Below are positions 25,937 to 35,042 of a DNA stretch of 64,000 nt, piece after piece. The DNA lies in assembly GCA_003511165.1 (NCBI GenBank), contig DOJW01000007.1, positions 1-64,000 on the forward strand, in the 5' to 3' direction. Made by a program: the position numbers and the translations under genes. Origin of the DNA: Candidatus Dependentiae bacterium (GTDB lineage Bacteria; Babelota; Babeliae; Babelales; UBA12411). The notes under the pieces were generated by a model. It had not been told where the DNA came from. It was given only the letters and a program-made list of their open reading frames with translations, and ran no database searches. How positions within the stretch are numbered: the first letter of the stretch is position 1; each line of letters starts with the position of its first letter.

Positions 25937-26869
25937 ATGAAAATAGGAATGATTTTTCCAGGACAGGGTTCTCAATTCGTTGGAATGGGTAAAGAATTTT
26001 ATGACAACGAAAGAATTTTCCAAGAGCTTTTTGAAGAAGCATCAAGCTGTCTGAATGTTAATTTTACACGACTTTGTTTTGCATCATCTGAAGCAGAATT
26101 GATGGGCACGATAAATGCACAAACATCAATTTTTTTAATAAGTTGTGCAACAGCTAAACTGCTTGAAGAAAAATATAAAATAGTTTCAAACATTGTCGCG
26201 GGACATAGCTTGGGAGAATACAGCGCGATTTTCACTGCGGGTGGTTTTAGTTTTCCGGATGGAATTTATCTTCTTATGAAGAGAGCATTATTTATGGAAG
26301 AAGCAACAAATGATGAAAATAGCGGAATGATAGCTGTTTTGAATTGTTCGCAGTCGCAGCTTCAGGAGATTGTTTCGCGTAATGATGTTCCTGGTTCTGA
26401 TGAATCGGTTGTTGAAATCGTTAATTTTAATTCACCCAATCAATTGGTTGTTTCTGGAACGCTCAAAGAACTTGAAAAAGTAAGTAGTGATATAACACTG
26501 GTTGGTGGAAAGAGTATTCCTTTAAAAGTTGCAGGAGCTTTTCATTCACGACTTATGAAAAAAGCGCAGGAAAAATTTTCTGCATATTTATCAAAAGTAA
26601 ATTTTAAAGATTTATCAGTTCCACTCGTAAGTAATGTGGATGCAAAAGAGATAAAAACAGCAGATGAAATTAGTTTTGAGCTTGTAAAGCAAATAGCATC
26701 TCCTGTTCAGTGGTGGCCTTCAATGCAGCGATTTGCTGATTGCGATTTGATAATCGAAGTCGGGCCAAGTGGAAAGTTTGCAAAAATGCTTAGCCGTGAG
26801 TGGAAAGATAAAAAGATTATTTCTGTTGCGTCGCCAAAAGATATTGAAAATTTATTGCAGTTGATTTAA
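25937..26869 (+). CDS. fabD: Malonyl-CoA:ACP transacylase
   Basis: A 310-residue enzyme that loads malonyl groups on ACP. The N-terminal GMIFPGQGSQFVGMGKEF oxyanion region, the nucleophile elbow AGHSLGEYSA (Ser91 from this start) and the catalytic His in GAFHSRLM are all present, with VGPSGKFAKML near the end. Length is typical. ATG 25937 is used; the frame opens one codon earlier at a TTG. It is the first gene of a fabD-fabG-acpP-fabF cluster, and malonyl-CoA could come from the carboxyltransferase at 8.2-9.8 kb. Confidence 0.96.
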   Translation: MKIGMIFPGQGSQFVGMGKEFYDNERIFQELFEEASSCLNVNFTRLCFASSEAELMGTINAQTSIFLISCATAKLLEEKYKIVSNIVAGHSLGEYSAIFTAGGFSFPDGIYLLMKRALFMEEATNDENSGMIAVLNCSQSQLQEIVSRNDVPGSDESVVEIVNFNSPNQLVVSGTLKELEKVSSDITLVGGKSIPLKVAGAFHSRLMKKAQEKFSAYLSKVNFKDLSVPLVSNVDAKEIKTADEISFELVKQIASPVQWWPSMQRFADCDLIIEVGPSGKFAKMLSREWKDKKIISVASPKDIENLLQLI

Positions 26870-26905
26870 ACAAATAATAAACAAAAAATTTAGGGGCTTT
26901 TTATA

Positions 26906-27640
26906 ATGACTCAAAATAAAAATTTGGCTGTAGTTTCTGGGGGAGTTGGCGGCATTGGTTTCGCGATAGTTTCTAAGCTGTTAGATCGTGGCGATCATGT
27001 TGTGGTTTTTGATTGTTTAGAAGAAAATGACAATGCTGTTTTGAATGCAAAAAAAATCGGAGCAGAGTATATAAAAGTTGATATTTCAAATGTTTCTTCC
27101 ATTGAGAATGGATTTAAAATATTGCAAGAAAAATTCAATGGTGAAAATCTAACAATATTTGTTAATAACGCCGGAGTTGCTAGAGATAATTTAGCAGTAA
27201 GATTGACAGAAAAAGATTGGGATTTTGTTTTAGATGTGAACTTAAAAGGAACTTTTTTCTGTTGTCAGCAAGCTATTAAATCTATGATGAAAAAGAAAAA
27301 AGGTTACATCGTAAATATAAGCTCTATTGTTGGGATAGAAGGAAACGCAGGGCAAGTAAATTATGCAGCAAGTAAAGCAGGAATTATAGCTTTAACAAAA
27401 AGCTTATCTAAAGAGTATGCATCAAGAAATATTTTGATAAACGCTATAGCTCCTGGATTCATTCAAACAAAGATGACAGAAAGCTTGCCGCAAAATTTGA
27501 AAGATTATGTTTTAGATAGAATTTCGCTAAAAAAATTAGGGCATCCTGAGGATGTTGCAAATTTGGTAGAATTTCTTACTTCAGGGAAAGCTGACTATAT
27601 TTGTGGTGAAATTATTCGCATTGACGGAGGATTAAGTTGA
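26906..27640 (+). CDS. fabG: 3-oxoacyl-ACP reductase
   Basis: A 244-residue short-chain dehydrogenase that reduces beta-ketoacyl-ACP with NADPH. The cofactor loop is VSGGVGGIG, in place of the usual TGxxxGIG, the NNAG motif is present (NNAGVARDN), and the catalytic Ser, Tyr and Lys are in NISSIVG and YAASKAG. The C-terminal part (NAIAPGFIQTKMTE) fits FabG. In the fab cluster the assignment is firm. A gap of 70 bp to acpP contains only AT-rich sequence and the acpP ribosome-binding site. Confidence 0.94.
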   Translation: MTQNKNLAVVSGGVGGIGFAIVSKLLDRGDHVVVFDCLEENDNAVLNAKKIGAEYIKVDISNVSSIENGFKILQEKFNGENLTIFVNNAGVARDNLAVRLTEKDWDFVLDVNLKGTFFCCQQAIKSMMKKKKGYIVNISSIVGIEGNAGQVNYAASKAGIIALTKSLSKEYASRNILINAIAPGFIQTKMTESLPQNLKDYVLDRISLKKLGHPEDVANLVEFLTSGKADYICGEIIRIDGGLS

Positions 27641-27710
27641 AATTAATCCCATTTTATGGTTATATTTTGTTCTTGTATTAATTAAAATTTATTTAAGTTA
27701 GGAGTTTTTA

Positions 27711-27959
27711 ATGGCATTTCAAAAAAATGATACTTTAAATAAAGTTATCGAAGTTATTTCTGAAAAACTTAGCATTCCTGCTGACAACATTAGTGAAACT
27801 GTAACTTTCAAAGATTTGGGGGCAGATTCTTTGGACATTGCTGAAATTATTATGTCTTTTGAAGAAGTTTTTGGCATTGAAATTAAAGATACAGATGCTG
27901 AAAAAATCAAAACAGTTGGCGACGCAGTAGAATTAATTCATCAACACAGAACTAAATAA
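27711..27959 (+). CDS. acpP: Acyl carrier protein
   Basis: An 82-residue acidic carrier with the phosphopantetheine site LGADSLDIAEI (Ser40), followed by the acidic recognition helix (FEEVFGIEIKDTDAEKI). It shuttles acyl chains between the fab enzymes and PlsX. TAGGAG precedes the ATG. It lies between fabG and fabF as in the common bacterial order. Confidence 0.97.
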   Translation: MAFQKNDTLNKVIEVISEKLSIPADNISETVTFKDLGADSLDIAEIIMSFEEVFGIEIKDTDAEKIKTVGDAVELIHQHRTK

Positions 27960-27969
27960 TAAATTTTAT

Positions 27970-29244
27970 ATGGCGGAAAAGAATAGGGTTGTTATCACAG
28001 GAATTGGTCTTGTAACTCCTACTGGTAATGATACAAAACAAACTTGGCAATCAATTCTGAATGGAAAAAGTGGAATTTCACAGCTTGATGATTCTATAGA
28101 TGCTGGCCTAATGCGGTCTCATTTTGCAGGATCTGTTAAGGGTGAACAAGAAATTTTAGATCTTGTTTTTCCAAAAGTAAAACAGCGAAAAACTGGTAGA
28201 TTTATTCATTTGGCGGCGATGGCAGCACACGAGGCTGCAAAAGATGCCAAAATTAATGGAGAGTTTCCAGCGGAAAGATCAAGAATTGGAAGTTATGTTG
28301 GAGTCGGAATTGGGGGGCTTGATATAATAGGGAAAGCTGCCATTACACTAAAAGAAAAAGGTGTAAAAAGTTTATCTCCTATTCTTTTACCGCAAGCTTT
28401 AATTAATGAAGCGCCATCGTGGGTTGGCATGGAATTAAATCTTCAAGGTCCAATGGTTGGTGTTTGTAACGCTTGTGCTTCAGGCGCAGACGCGGTAGGT
28501 CTTGCATTTAGATCTATAAAAGATGGTTATGCAGATTATATGTTTGCAGGTGGATGTGAAAGTAGTATTACACCACTAGCTTTTGCATCTTTTGGTAATA
28601 TGCGAGTTTTATCAAATTGGCAAGGTGAAGCATCTGCAGCATCGCGTCCTTTTTCGCAAGATCGATGTGGTTTTGTTTTGGCCGAGGGGGCTGGTATTTT
28701 AGTTCTTGAAAGACTCGATTTGGCACTTGCACGAAATGCAAAAATTTATGCAGAGATTGTTAGCTATGGTTCCGCTGCAGATTCTTATCATGTTACAGCA
28801 ATGCATCCAGAAGGAAGAGGTGCAGAATCTGCTATTAGAAAAGCTTTAAATGAGGCAAATATTGAAGCGGATAAAATCGGTTATGTTAATGCGCATGGAA
28901 CCGGCACATTAATGAATGACTCGATAGAAGTTTTAGTTCTGAAAAATATTTTTGGCGATCGTGCCAAAAAATCTAATGAAAATCATGTTTTAGTCAGTAG
29001 TACGAAATCAATGACAGGCCATATGCTTGGTGCTACGGGTGCTGTCGAAGCCGCATTTTGTGCATTAGCTTTAAATGATCAAAAAGTTCCACCAACGATT
29101 AACATTTCGCAAACAGAAGAATCATTTGATTTAGATTTTGTTCAAGATGTTTCTAGAGATTTGAATTTTGAATATGCGCTTTCAAATTCTTTTGGATTTG
29201 GTGGTGGAAATGCTGCTTTGATTTTCAAAAAATTTAAAAAATAA
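27970..29244 (+). CDS. fabF: 3-oxoacyl-ACP synthase II
   Basis: A 424-residue condensing enzyme that elongates acyl-ACP with malonyl-ACP. The thiolase-fold active site is complete: Cys169 in CNACASGAD and the two His residues in VNAHGTGT and STKSMTGHMLGATG, with the Gly-rich end FGFGGGNAALIF. Length is typical. It follows acpP by 10 bp. It overlaps by 11 bp with the convergent barrel gene (stop 29234). No fabH, fabI/K or fabZ lies in this cluster, so the remaining steps must be encoded elsewhere or initiation may use another route. Confidence 0.96.
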   Translation: MAEKNRVVITGIGLVTPTGNDTKQTWQSILNGKSGISQLDDSIDAGLMRSHFAGSVKGEQEILDLVFPKVKQRKTGRFIHLAAMAAHEAAKDAKINGEFPAERSRIGSYVGVGIGGLDIIGKAAITLKEKGVKSLSPILLPQALINEAPSWVGMELNLQGPMVGVCNACASGADAVGLAFRSIKDGYADYMFAGGCESSITPLAFASFGNMRVLSNWQGEASAASRPFSQDRCGFVLAEGAGILVLERLDLALARNAKIYAEIVSYGSAADSYHVTAMHPEGRGAESAIRKALNEANIEADKIGYVNAHGTGTLMNDSIEVLVLKNIFGDRAKKSNENHVLVSSTKSMTGHMLGATGAVEAAFCALALNDQKVPPTINISQTEESFDLDFVQDVSRDLNFEYALSNSFGFGGGNAALIFKKFKK

Positions 29245-30787
29245 CACCTAATTTCATCCAAAGCTCTAGTTGAATCAATCTTGAATTTGTTTGTGGAAGC
29301 TCTACAGCTGAACCGCCGCTTAAAAAATATGACCGATTTTTTTCATCCCACACATATCCCAAAGATGCAAAAATTTTGTGCGAAACTACAGAAGGTGTTT
29401 CAGCTTCTGCCTCATCTACTTGTGCGGCCGAAATTGTTCCATAATTACTTGTGTCATCAGAATAGTTTGGATAAATCCTTGAAATGGTATTCTTTTTACT
29501 AGAATCATTTAATGCGAAATTTGCTTCAAGTTGCTGGGTTGTGCTTGTAGAAATTATTTTTTGTAAATCTGTTAAATAACTGCTTGATGCAAATCCATAA
29601 CGGTTATCTTCCCATGATCTTACGGGTGAAATATCATCTCTTTGTTTAAACCAAAAATCATATCCGAGTTGTGCGGAAAGATGTTTTTTGTTGTATGAGA
29701 ACATAAACATTCCTTCCACTCTGCTTTGAGGTCTTACTGCAACTCGTTGTGCTAAAATGTTTGCTGCGGGAATCACTTTGGGAGATTCGATTTGCCCTAA
29801 TAGCATGTATGGTTCCCATTTTAACTTTTCATTTTTATAATTTTTTAGTCCTAAAATTCGTTGTTCATTTGCTCGTAATAAATATTTGTAGCGAAGGTCG
29901 TAAATCAGTTGAACTTTATTTGTGTATTGAATAGAACCATCAAATCCGACTCCAATTTGCCAGTGTCCAGCGGTTCCTATCCTTGGTTCAAATAAATATT
30001 CGGCATGCGGAGTGCTATTTGTTGGTACGGTGAGAAATCCGTTTAGATTAAATGCATAATCTTTTTTGTTTGTTGTTTTGTAACTAAAAATTAAATTGAT
30101 GTCAGCTAAACCTGTTTTATCAATTGCGATATTCGCGATTTTTCCATGTTCTAGTGGATCTTGTAATGTTCGCAGAGTGTCTTCACCTGGGCGTAAACGT
30201 TGAAACATTATTTCTCCGTTAAAATAATCTAAAATTGTTTTGTTGTCTTCACTAGAAGGGGTTGCGTTTATAGTTTTTAGACCTGTTTTAAAACGTACGT
30301 AAACAAAAGGAAGATTTATTTTTACAAAAAAATCTTTTGAAATAGGTCTTAGAGGTTGGTGATAAGAGATCATTAATCCATAACTGTTTATTTGTGGTTT
30401 TAGTTTTATTGTTCCGGCAAGGTTTGTTGCGCTTGTTTCATCAAATTTTAAATTTCTGTTATCAATGTCTGTATTTCGTCCGACATTTAACGATGTTCTA
30501 TTGTCAAACATTAGATAGCTTGCGAGTTTAGAATGGTTTAGTGAAAAGTCTGCAAAAGGAGTTATGAAAAGTTTTTCTGTCGGTTTTTTTTGCAGCAGAA
30601 GATTTTTGGTAATTATTTCTAGTGGAATGTTATCGTTTTGCGGTCTGTGAGAATAATAAGTTTTATCTGTTGATGATTGCAGGTTAGACGCGATAGTGAA
30701 AAATAAAAATAAAATGACATGAAGAATTTTAGATTTATTTTTTTTTATTTTGAAATGATTTTTGGTTGTCAATGTATAACGAGCCAT
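29234..30787 (-). CDS. Outer-membrane barrel-like protein (family member 3, divergent)
   Basis: A 517-residue protein with an N-terminal hydrophobic segment (ILHVILFLFFTIASNLQSS) after a basic start, then beta-rich sequence of alternating polar and aromatic residues, ending KLGVIF with a terminal Phe as in BAM substrates. It shares the order of motifs with the two proteins at 30976 and 33391: a PFADFSLNHSKLASYLMFDNRTSLNVG-type segment, YLFEPRIGTAGHWQIGVGFD, a conserved YDLRYKYLLRANEQR, and VSHKIFASLGYVW near the end. Overall it is well diverged. The family seems lineage-specific; porin or adhesin function is possible but not shown. AAGGAG precedes the ATG. Confidence 0.72.
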   Translation of the reverse strand: MARYTLTTKNHFKIKKNKSKILHVILFLFFTIASNLQSSTDKTYYSHRPQNDNIPLEIITKNLLLQKKPTEKLFITPFADFSLNHSKLASYLMFDNRTSLNVGRNTDIDNRNLKFDETSATNLAGTIKLKPQINSYGLMISYHQPLRPISKDFFVKINLPFVYVRFKTGLKTINATPSSEDNKTILDYFNGEIMFQRLRPGEDTLRTLQDPLEHGKIANIAIDKTGLADINLIFSYKTTNKKDYAFNLNGFLTVPTNSTPHAEYLFEPRIGTAGHWQIGVGFDGSIQYTNKVQLIYDLRYKYLLRANEQRILGLKNYKNEKLKWEPYMLLGQIESPKVIPAANILAQRVAVRPQSRVEGMFMFSYNKKHLSAQLGYDFWFKQRDDISPVRSWEDNRYGFASSSYLTDLQKIISTSTTQQLEANFALNDSSKKNTISRIYPNYSDDTSNYGTISAAQVDEAEAETPSVVSHKIFASLGYVWDEKNRSYFLSGGSAVELPQTNSRLIQLELWMKLGVIF

Positions 30788-30908
30788 TTTATCTCCTTTT
30801 CCTTTGGCTGCGTTTTTAGATAAAACTTTAAATGAATTTTGTAAAATTCTTTTAACTTGAAATAAAGGATATCAAAAATCGATTGAAAAAAAGAGAAATA
30901 AAAAAATA

Positions 30909-30940
30909 AATAAGGCTCGGCAATTGCCGAGCCTTATTTT
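30909..30940 (-). terminator. Terminator of barrel gene A
   Basis: AATAAGGCTCGGC / GCCGAGCCTTATT with an AATT loop, lying 36 bp downstream of the stop on the minus strand. It is symmetric and could work in both directions. Confidence 0.82.
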
Positions 30941-30975
30941 ATCTAAGTGAGTATTTGTTCTAACAAAATATTTTA

Positions 30976-32535
30976 TTAGAAAGAAATACCAACTTTACCC
31001 CATAGACCCCATTGTTCAAGAGCTTTTTGTTTTGATGCGAATTCGAAGTCAGCTCCTAAGCCAAGAAGAAGAGGTGTTTCCCATCTATTGAAGCAATATC
31101 CAATGCCACCATAGATTTTGTGTGTTACATAAGCAGGCGTTTGTGCACATCCTGTGTCAAAGTCTGAGTTGAGCAATTGTGCACCTGTAGCAGCACCGAC
31201 ATATGTTTGACCAATTACAGGAGAAGTTTTTACAGCGGCATTAGTAAGTGCGAATGCTGAAGTTGCATTATAATCGTAACCTGCTAGAGCATATCCAGTT
31301 GCGGCTGTTTCATCGATAGAGAATTTCTTAGAAACTTTTTCTCTTTCTCTGCCGTATAGGTTGTATCCAAGATCGAATGTGAATCCGCCGTTCTTGTATG
31401 CAAGACCAGCTAAGAAGTCTACTTGGTTACCAGGGGTTACATCACATTTTCCTGTTGAGATATTTGCTAATGGTTGTACTCCTGCTGTACCAACATGACC
31501 AACTAAGAAATAACGGCTCCAGTCAGCATGTGTGCTATTGTTACCAAGTTGAAGCGTTCTTGTTTCAGAGTTTTTGAACAAGTATCTGTAATCAAGTACT
31601 AACAATATGTCAAGAGCTTGTTCGTGATGCTTCCAAGGTTCAAACTTGGTATCGATTCCGGCGCCAAGACCCCAGTGTTGACCATTTCCGCCACCAAGTG
31701 GTTCAAATAGGTAAACAGATTTAGATTTTGGACCTGTTGGGAATGTTATACCAATATTGATACCGGCATGTTGTGCTTCTCTGACCCAGAAGTTCCAGCC
31801 TAATTTTAGAGGAATTTCTGAAAGAGCAGTTTTACTTCTATTTCCAGTGATTCTTGAATAGTTTAATGCTGTTTGTGTTGCAAAGCTTACGCCTGTTTGT
31901 GTGATGTTACCCGAGAAGTAGTCAGCTACTGATCTTGAAGGATAACCACTTGCGTCTATTGATTGAGTTTGACTGCTTGAAAGGTTAAGACGAGATCTTG
32001 TTTGAGACCAGACTATTGGTGCGCTTACTTGGAAGTATAAACCTTTTAGTAATCCATCAAGAGCTTGTCTGTAGTATAGATGTACGCCACCTTGTCTGTG
32101 TGAGAATTCAAGGTTTAAGTTACCAGCTAAAAGTGGATTTGGTAACATGATGAGGGTTGGATTGTAATATAATGTGCCGGCTGGACTTAATGAGTTATGG
32201 ATTAAATGTCTTCTGTCTACTCTTCCTGCTGTTGTTAATGATCCGGTTCCGACTGTTAAGCCGTTCATGTTGTTAAATCCGAAGTATTTACCCATTCCTG
32301 TTTTGTTTGTTGAGAATTCTGCGAATGGTACTGCTACGATGCTTGCGCCGAATTTGTCATCTTCTTTGTGGTATTTATGATCGATTTGTGTATGCCAAGT
32401 TGTTTTTTCCATTGCAAGGTTAACTGCAGCTGGACGAGGTGTTAGGTGAGTTTTGTTTGTGTCACCATGAACTTGTGCTATTCCAGTCAATGTGACAAGA
32501 GATGCAACAAGCAATTTTTTGGTGAGTTTATTCAT
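30976..32535 (-). CDS. Outer-membrane barrel-like protein (family member 1, duplicated)
   Basis: A 519-residue protein with a signal peptide (KLLVASLVTLTGIAQVHG) and beta-rich body ending WGKVGISF, a C-terminal Phe typical of outer-membrane barrels. Near residues 235-420 it is almost identical to the protein at 33391-34959 (one change noticed, HHEQ against HHSQ). Divergent blocks are concentrated at about 85-140, 195-225 and 425-470, which are likely surface loops. Two cysteines in the C-terminal part (GCAQTP and YCFNRW) are conserved. Function unknown; an abundant porin-like or host-contact protein is a plausible guess. AAAGGAG precedes the ATG. Confidence 0.78.
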   Translation of the reverse strand: MNKLTKKLLVASLVTLTGIAQVHGDTNKTHLTPRPAAVNLAMEKTTWHTQIDHKYHKEDDKFGASIVAVPFAEFSTNKTGMGKYFGFNNMNGLTVGTGSLTTAGRVDRRHLIHNSLSPAGTLYYNPTLIMLPNPLLAGNLNLEFSHRQGGVHLYYRQALDGLLKGLYFQVSAPIVWSQTRSRLNLSSSQTQSIDASGYPSRSVADYFSGNITQTGVSFATQTALNYSRITGNRSKTALSEIPLKLGWNFWVREAQHAGINIGITFPTGPKSKSVYLFEPLGGGNGQHWGLGAGIDTKFEPWKHHEQALDILLVLDYRYLFKNSETRTLQLGNNSTHADWSRYFLVGHVGTAGVQPLANISTGKCDVTPGNQVDFLAGLAYKNGGFTFDLGYNLYGREREKVSKKFSIDETAATGYALAGYDYNATSAFALTNAAVKTSPVIGQTYVGAATGAQLLNSDFDTGCAQTPAYVTHKIYGGIGYCFNRWETPLLLGLGADFEFASKQKALEQWGLWGKVGISF

Positions 32536-32577
32536 AGAGAAATCTCCTTTATTACTTTATTACTACACTTTTAATGT

Positions 32578-32621
32578 TAAGTGCCAATGAATGGCACTTA
32601 CGATAAACTAGATGAATTATA
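32578..32621 (-). promoter_or_regulatory. Promoter -10 and 5' UTR hairpin of barrel gene A
   Basis: The minus strand has TATAAT at 32616-32621 with no convincing -35. Downstream of it, at 32578-32600, lies a perfect 9-bp stem UAAGUGCCA / UGGCACUUA with a UUCAU loop, some 40 nt before the ATG. The same stem in gene B differs in sequence but still pairs (see 34999-35042), which supports a real RNA structure, perhaps an mRNA stabiliser for an abundant protein. Confidence 0.6.
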
Positions 32622-33019
32622 TGCTACTACTACTTAACATTATTGCATTAGTTCCTTATTCTCATACACTTCATTTTGTATGTTTTAAATATCTGCAATT
32701 TCAAAAAGTAAGTGAATAAAAATATTATATGAAATTAGATCTTGCTGCACGTGATTTTGCAATTCAATTTTGAATATTTCAAATGTTAAATTTCACATAA
32801 CAGGTCTTAGAGTAACCATCCTTAACGAAGATTTCAAGTATTTTGTAAAAACATTTTTTTTGAATAAATCTGCTACACGTAGAAAATGCTTATTTATAGA
32901 TGTGAAATATTATTATTTGTAGGCTTTTTGAAATCATAAAATTATATGTTAATGCTTGTAAATTAAATGTAATGGATAAATTTTAAATGAAATAATTGGC
33001 GAGAAAATTTCATTATTAA

Positions 33020-33296
33020 ACCATGAGAAAGTCAAAAATTCGTAATCCGTTTGCCCTGAGCGAAGTGAACTTCTAGTAAATGCAGTCGAACGGGTGCGAA
33101 CTCCTTAAAAAATAATAATTCAGCGCTTTCAGTTAAAAATGATAATATCCGCCTGTACCCGTTCGACTGCGCCACAAAGTGGCTACGCTCCCACCTTCGC
33201 CAAGGCTATGGCGGGCACACAGGGTGAACGGTATTTTCATGTTGGAATTAAGTATTAATAAATTGGTTACGTTTTTAAATTTTCAGAAGAAGTCTA
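33020..33296. mobile_element. MITE-like element, copy 4, with a nested second palindrome
   Basis: Two palindromic units (33046-33103 and 33148-33231) are followed by the terminal repeat CAGAAGAAGTCTA at 33284-33296, identical to the right end at 11888-11900. Sequence similarity to copy 1 starts at AAACCATGAGAAAGTC (about 33018); the left terminal repeat is missing. In the second unit, the usual GGCTNCGCTC-AGGGNGAACGG is split by 30 extra bases at 33191-33220 that form their own CGCCA/TGGCG palindrome. The element lies between the two duplicated barrel genes and has no coding capacity. Confidence 0.7.
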
Positions 33297-33323
33297 TAGA
33301 AAAGCAGAAGAAATAAAAAAATA

Positions 33324-33355
33324 AATAAGGCTCGGCAATTGCCGAGCCTTATTTT
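33324..33355 (-). terminator. Terminator of barrel gene B
   Basis: Same hairpin as at 30909-30940 (AATAAGGCTCGGC / GCCGAGCCTTATT), 36 bp downstream of the stop, part of the duplicated unit. Confidence 0.82.
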
Positions 33356-33390
33356 ATAGGAGTGAGTATTTATTCTAACAATATATTTTA

Positions 33391-34959
33391 TTAGAAAGAA
33401 ATACCAACTTTACCCCATAGACCCCATTGTTGTAGAGCTTTTTGTTTTGATGCGAATTCGTAGTCAGCTCCTAAGCCTAGAAGAAGAGGTGTTTCCCATC
33501 TATTGAAGCAATATCCAAGACCGCCATAGATTTTGTGTGTTACATAAGTAGGCGATTGTGCGCATCCTGTGTCAAAGTCTGAATTTAGCAATTGTGCTGC
33601 TGATGCGCTATAAGCAGATGTTGCGCCAATTGTAGGGGCTGTTTTAAGTGCTGCGTCGGTAGCTAATGCGAAGACGTGGGTTGCATCATAACCATTTGCG
33701 GCTAGACCGTAGCCAGTTGCGGCTGTTTCATCGATAGAGAATTTCTTGGAAACTTTTTCTCTTTCTCTGCCATATAGGTTGTATCCAAGGTCGAATGTGA
33801 ATCCGCCGTTCTTGTATGCAAGACCAGCTAAGAAGTCTACTTGGTTACCAGGTGTGACATCACATTTTCCTGTTGAAATATTTGCTAAAGGTTGTACGCC
33901 TGCTGTGCCGACATGACCAACTAAGAAGTAACGGCTCCAATCAGCATGTGTGCTATTGTTACCAAGTTGAAGAGTTCTTGTTTCAGAGTTTTTGAACAAG
34001 TATCTGTAATCAAGTACTAACAATATGTCAAGAGCTTGACTATGATGTTTCCAAGGTTCAAATTTGGTATCGATTCCGGCGCCAAGACCCCAGTGTTGAC
34101 CATTTCCGCCACCAAGTGGTTCGAATAGGTAAACTGATTTAGATTTTGGTCCTGTTGGGAATGTTATACCAATATTGATACCAGCATGTTGTGCTTCTCT
34201 GACCCAGAAGTTCCAGCCTAATTTTAGAGGAATTTCTGAAAGAGCTGTTTTGCTTCTATTGCCAGTGATTTTTGAATAAGCAAGAGCTGATTGAGTTGCA
34301 AAGCTGCTTGATGATTGTGTGATGTTACCTGAGAAGTAATCAGCTACTGATTTTGAAGGATATCCGCTTACGTCAACTGATTGTGTTACACTGCTTGAAA
34401 GGTTAAGACGTGATCTTGTTTGAGACCATACTATTGGTGCACTTATTTGGAAGTATAAACCTTTTAGCAATCCGTCAAGAGCTTGTCTGTAGTATAGATG
34501 TACGCCACCTTGTCTGTGTGAGAATTCAAGGTTTAAGTTTCCAGCTAAAGGTGTACCTCCTGTGGAAAATGGGAAGCCTGTGGCACCATATGCTGTGGCT
34601 AAAGCTGCGGTCAATGGGTTATGAATTAAATGTCTTCTGTCGACTCTTCCTGCTACTGTTGAGCTTGCTAGTCCGACTGTTAAATTATTATAATTGCTGA
34701 ATCCGAAGTATTTGCCCAGTCCTGATTTGTTTGTTGAGAACTCTGCGAATGGTACTGCTACGATGCTTCCGCCGAATTTGTGATTATCTTTGTGATGTTT
34801 ATGATCGATTTGTGTGTGCCAGGTTGTTTTTTCCATTGCAAGATTAACTGCAGCTGGACGAGGTGTTAGGTGAGTTTTGTTTGTGTCACCATGAACTTGT
34901 GCAATTCCGGTCAGAGTGACAAGAGATGCAACAAGCAATTGTTTGGTGAATTTATTCAT
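33391..34959 (-). CDS. Outer-membrane barrel-like protein (family member 2, duplicated)
   Basis: A 522-residue protein, near-twin of the one at 30976-32535: same signal peptide with two substitutions, same conserved core, same WGKVGISF end. Differences fall into blocks. Around residues 105-140 it has an Ala/Gly-rich insert (TAALATAYGATGFPFSTGG) where copy A has an unrelated string, and around 425-470 another (NGYDATHVFALATDAA). The block pattern on an otherwise near-identical frame suggests selection on, or gene conversion around, exposed loops. Location outer membrane by the signal peptide, beta-rich pattern and terminal Phe. Confidence 0.78.
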   Translation of the reverse strand: MNKFTKQLLVASLVTLTGIAQVHGDTNKTHLTPRPAAVNLAMEKTTWHTQIDHKHHKDNHKFGGSIVAVPFAEFSTNKSGLGKYFGFSNYNNLTVGLASSTVAGRVDRRHLIHNPLTAALATAYGATGFPFSTGGTPLAGNLNLEFSHRQGGVHLYYRQALDGLLKGLYFQISAPIVWSQTRSRLNLSSSVTQSVDVSGYPSKSVADYFSGNITQSSSSFATQSALAYSKITGNRSKTALSEIPLKLGWNFWVREAQHAGINIGITFPTGPKSKSVYLFEPLGGGNGQHWGLGAGIDTKFEPWKHHSQALDILLVLDYRYLFKNSETRTLQLGNNSTHADWSRYFLVGHVGTAGVQPLANISTGKCDVTPGNQVDFLAGLAYKNGGFTFDLGYNLYGREREKVSKKFSIDETAATGYGLAANGYDATHVFALATDAALKTAPTIGATSAYSASAAQLLNSDFDTGCAQSPTYVTHKIYGGLGYCFNRWETPLLLGLGADYEFASKQKALQQWGLWGKVGISF

Positions 34960-34998
34960 AGAGAAATCTCCTTTGTTACTTTATTACTACACTTTTTA

Positions 34999-35042
34999 TA
35001 AGCATCAGTGAATGACACTTATATTAAACTAGATGAATTATA
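34999..35042 (-). promoter_or_regulatory. Promoter -10 and 5' UTR hairpin of barrel gene B
   Basis: TATAAT at 35037-35042 (minus strand) and, downstream, a 9-bp stem at 34999-35021: UAAGUGUCA / UGAUGCUUA. Compared with gene A one pair changes from C-G to U-A and two become G-U wobbles, so pairing is kept despite substitutions. Confidence 0.6.
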
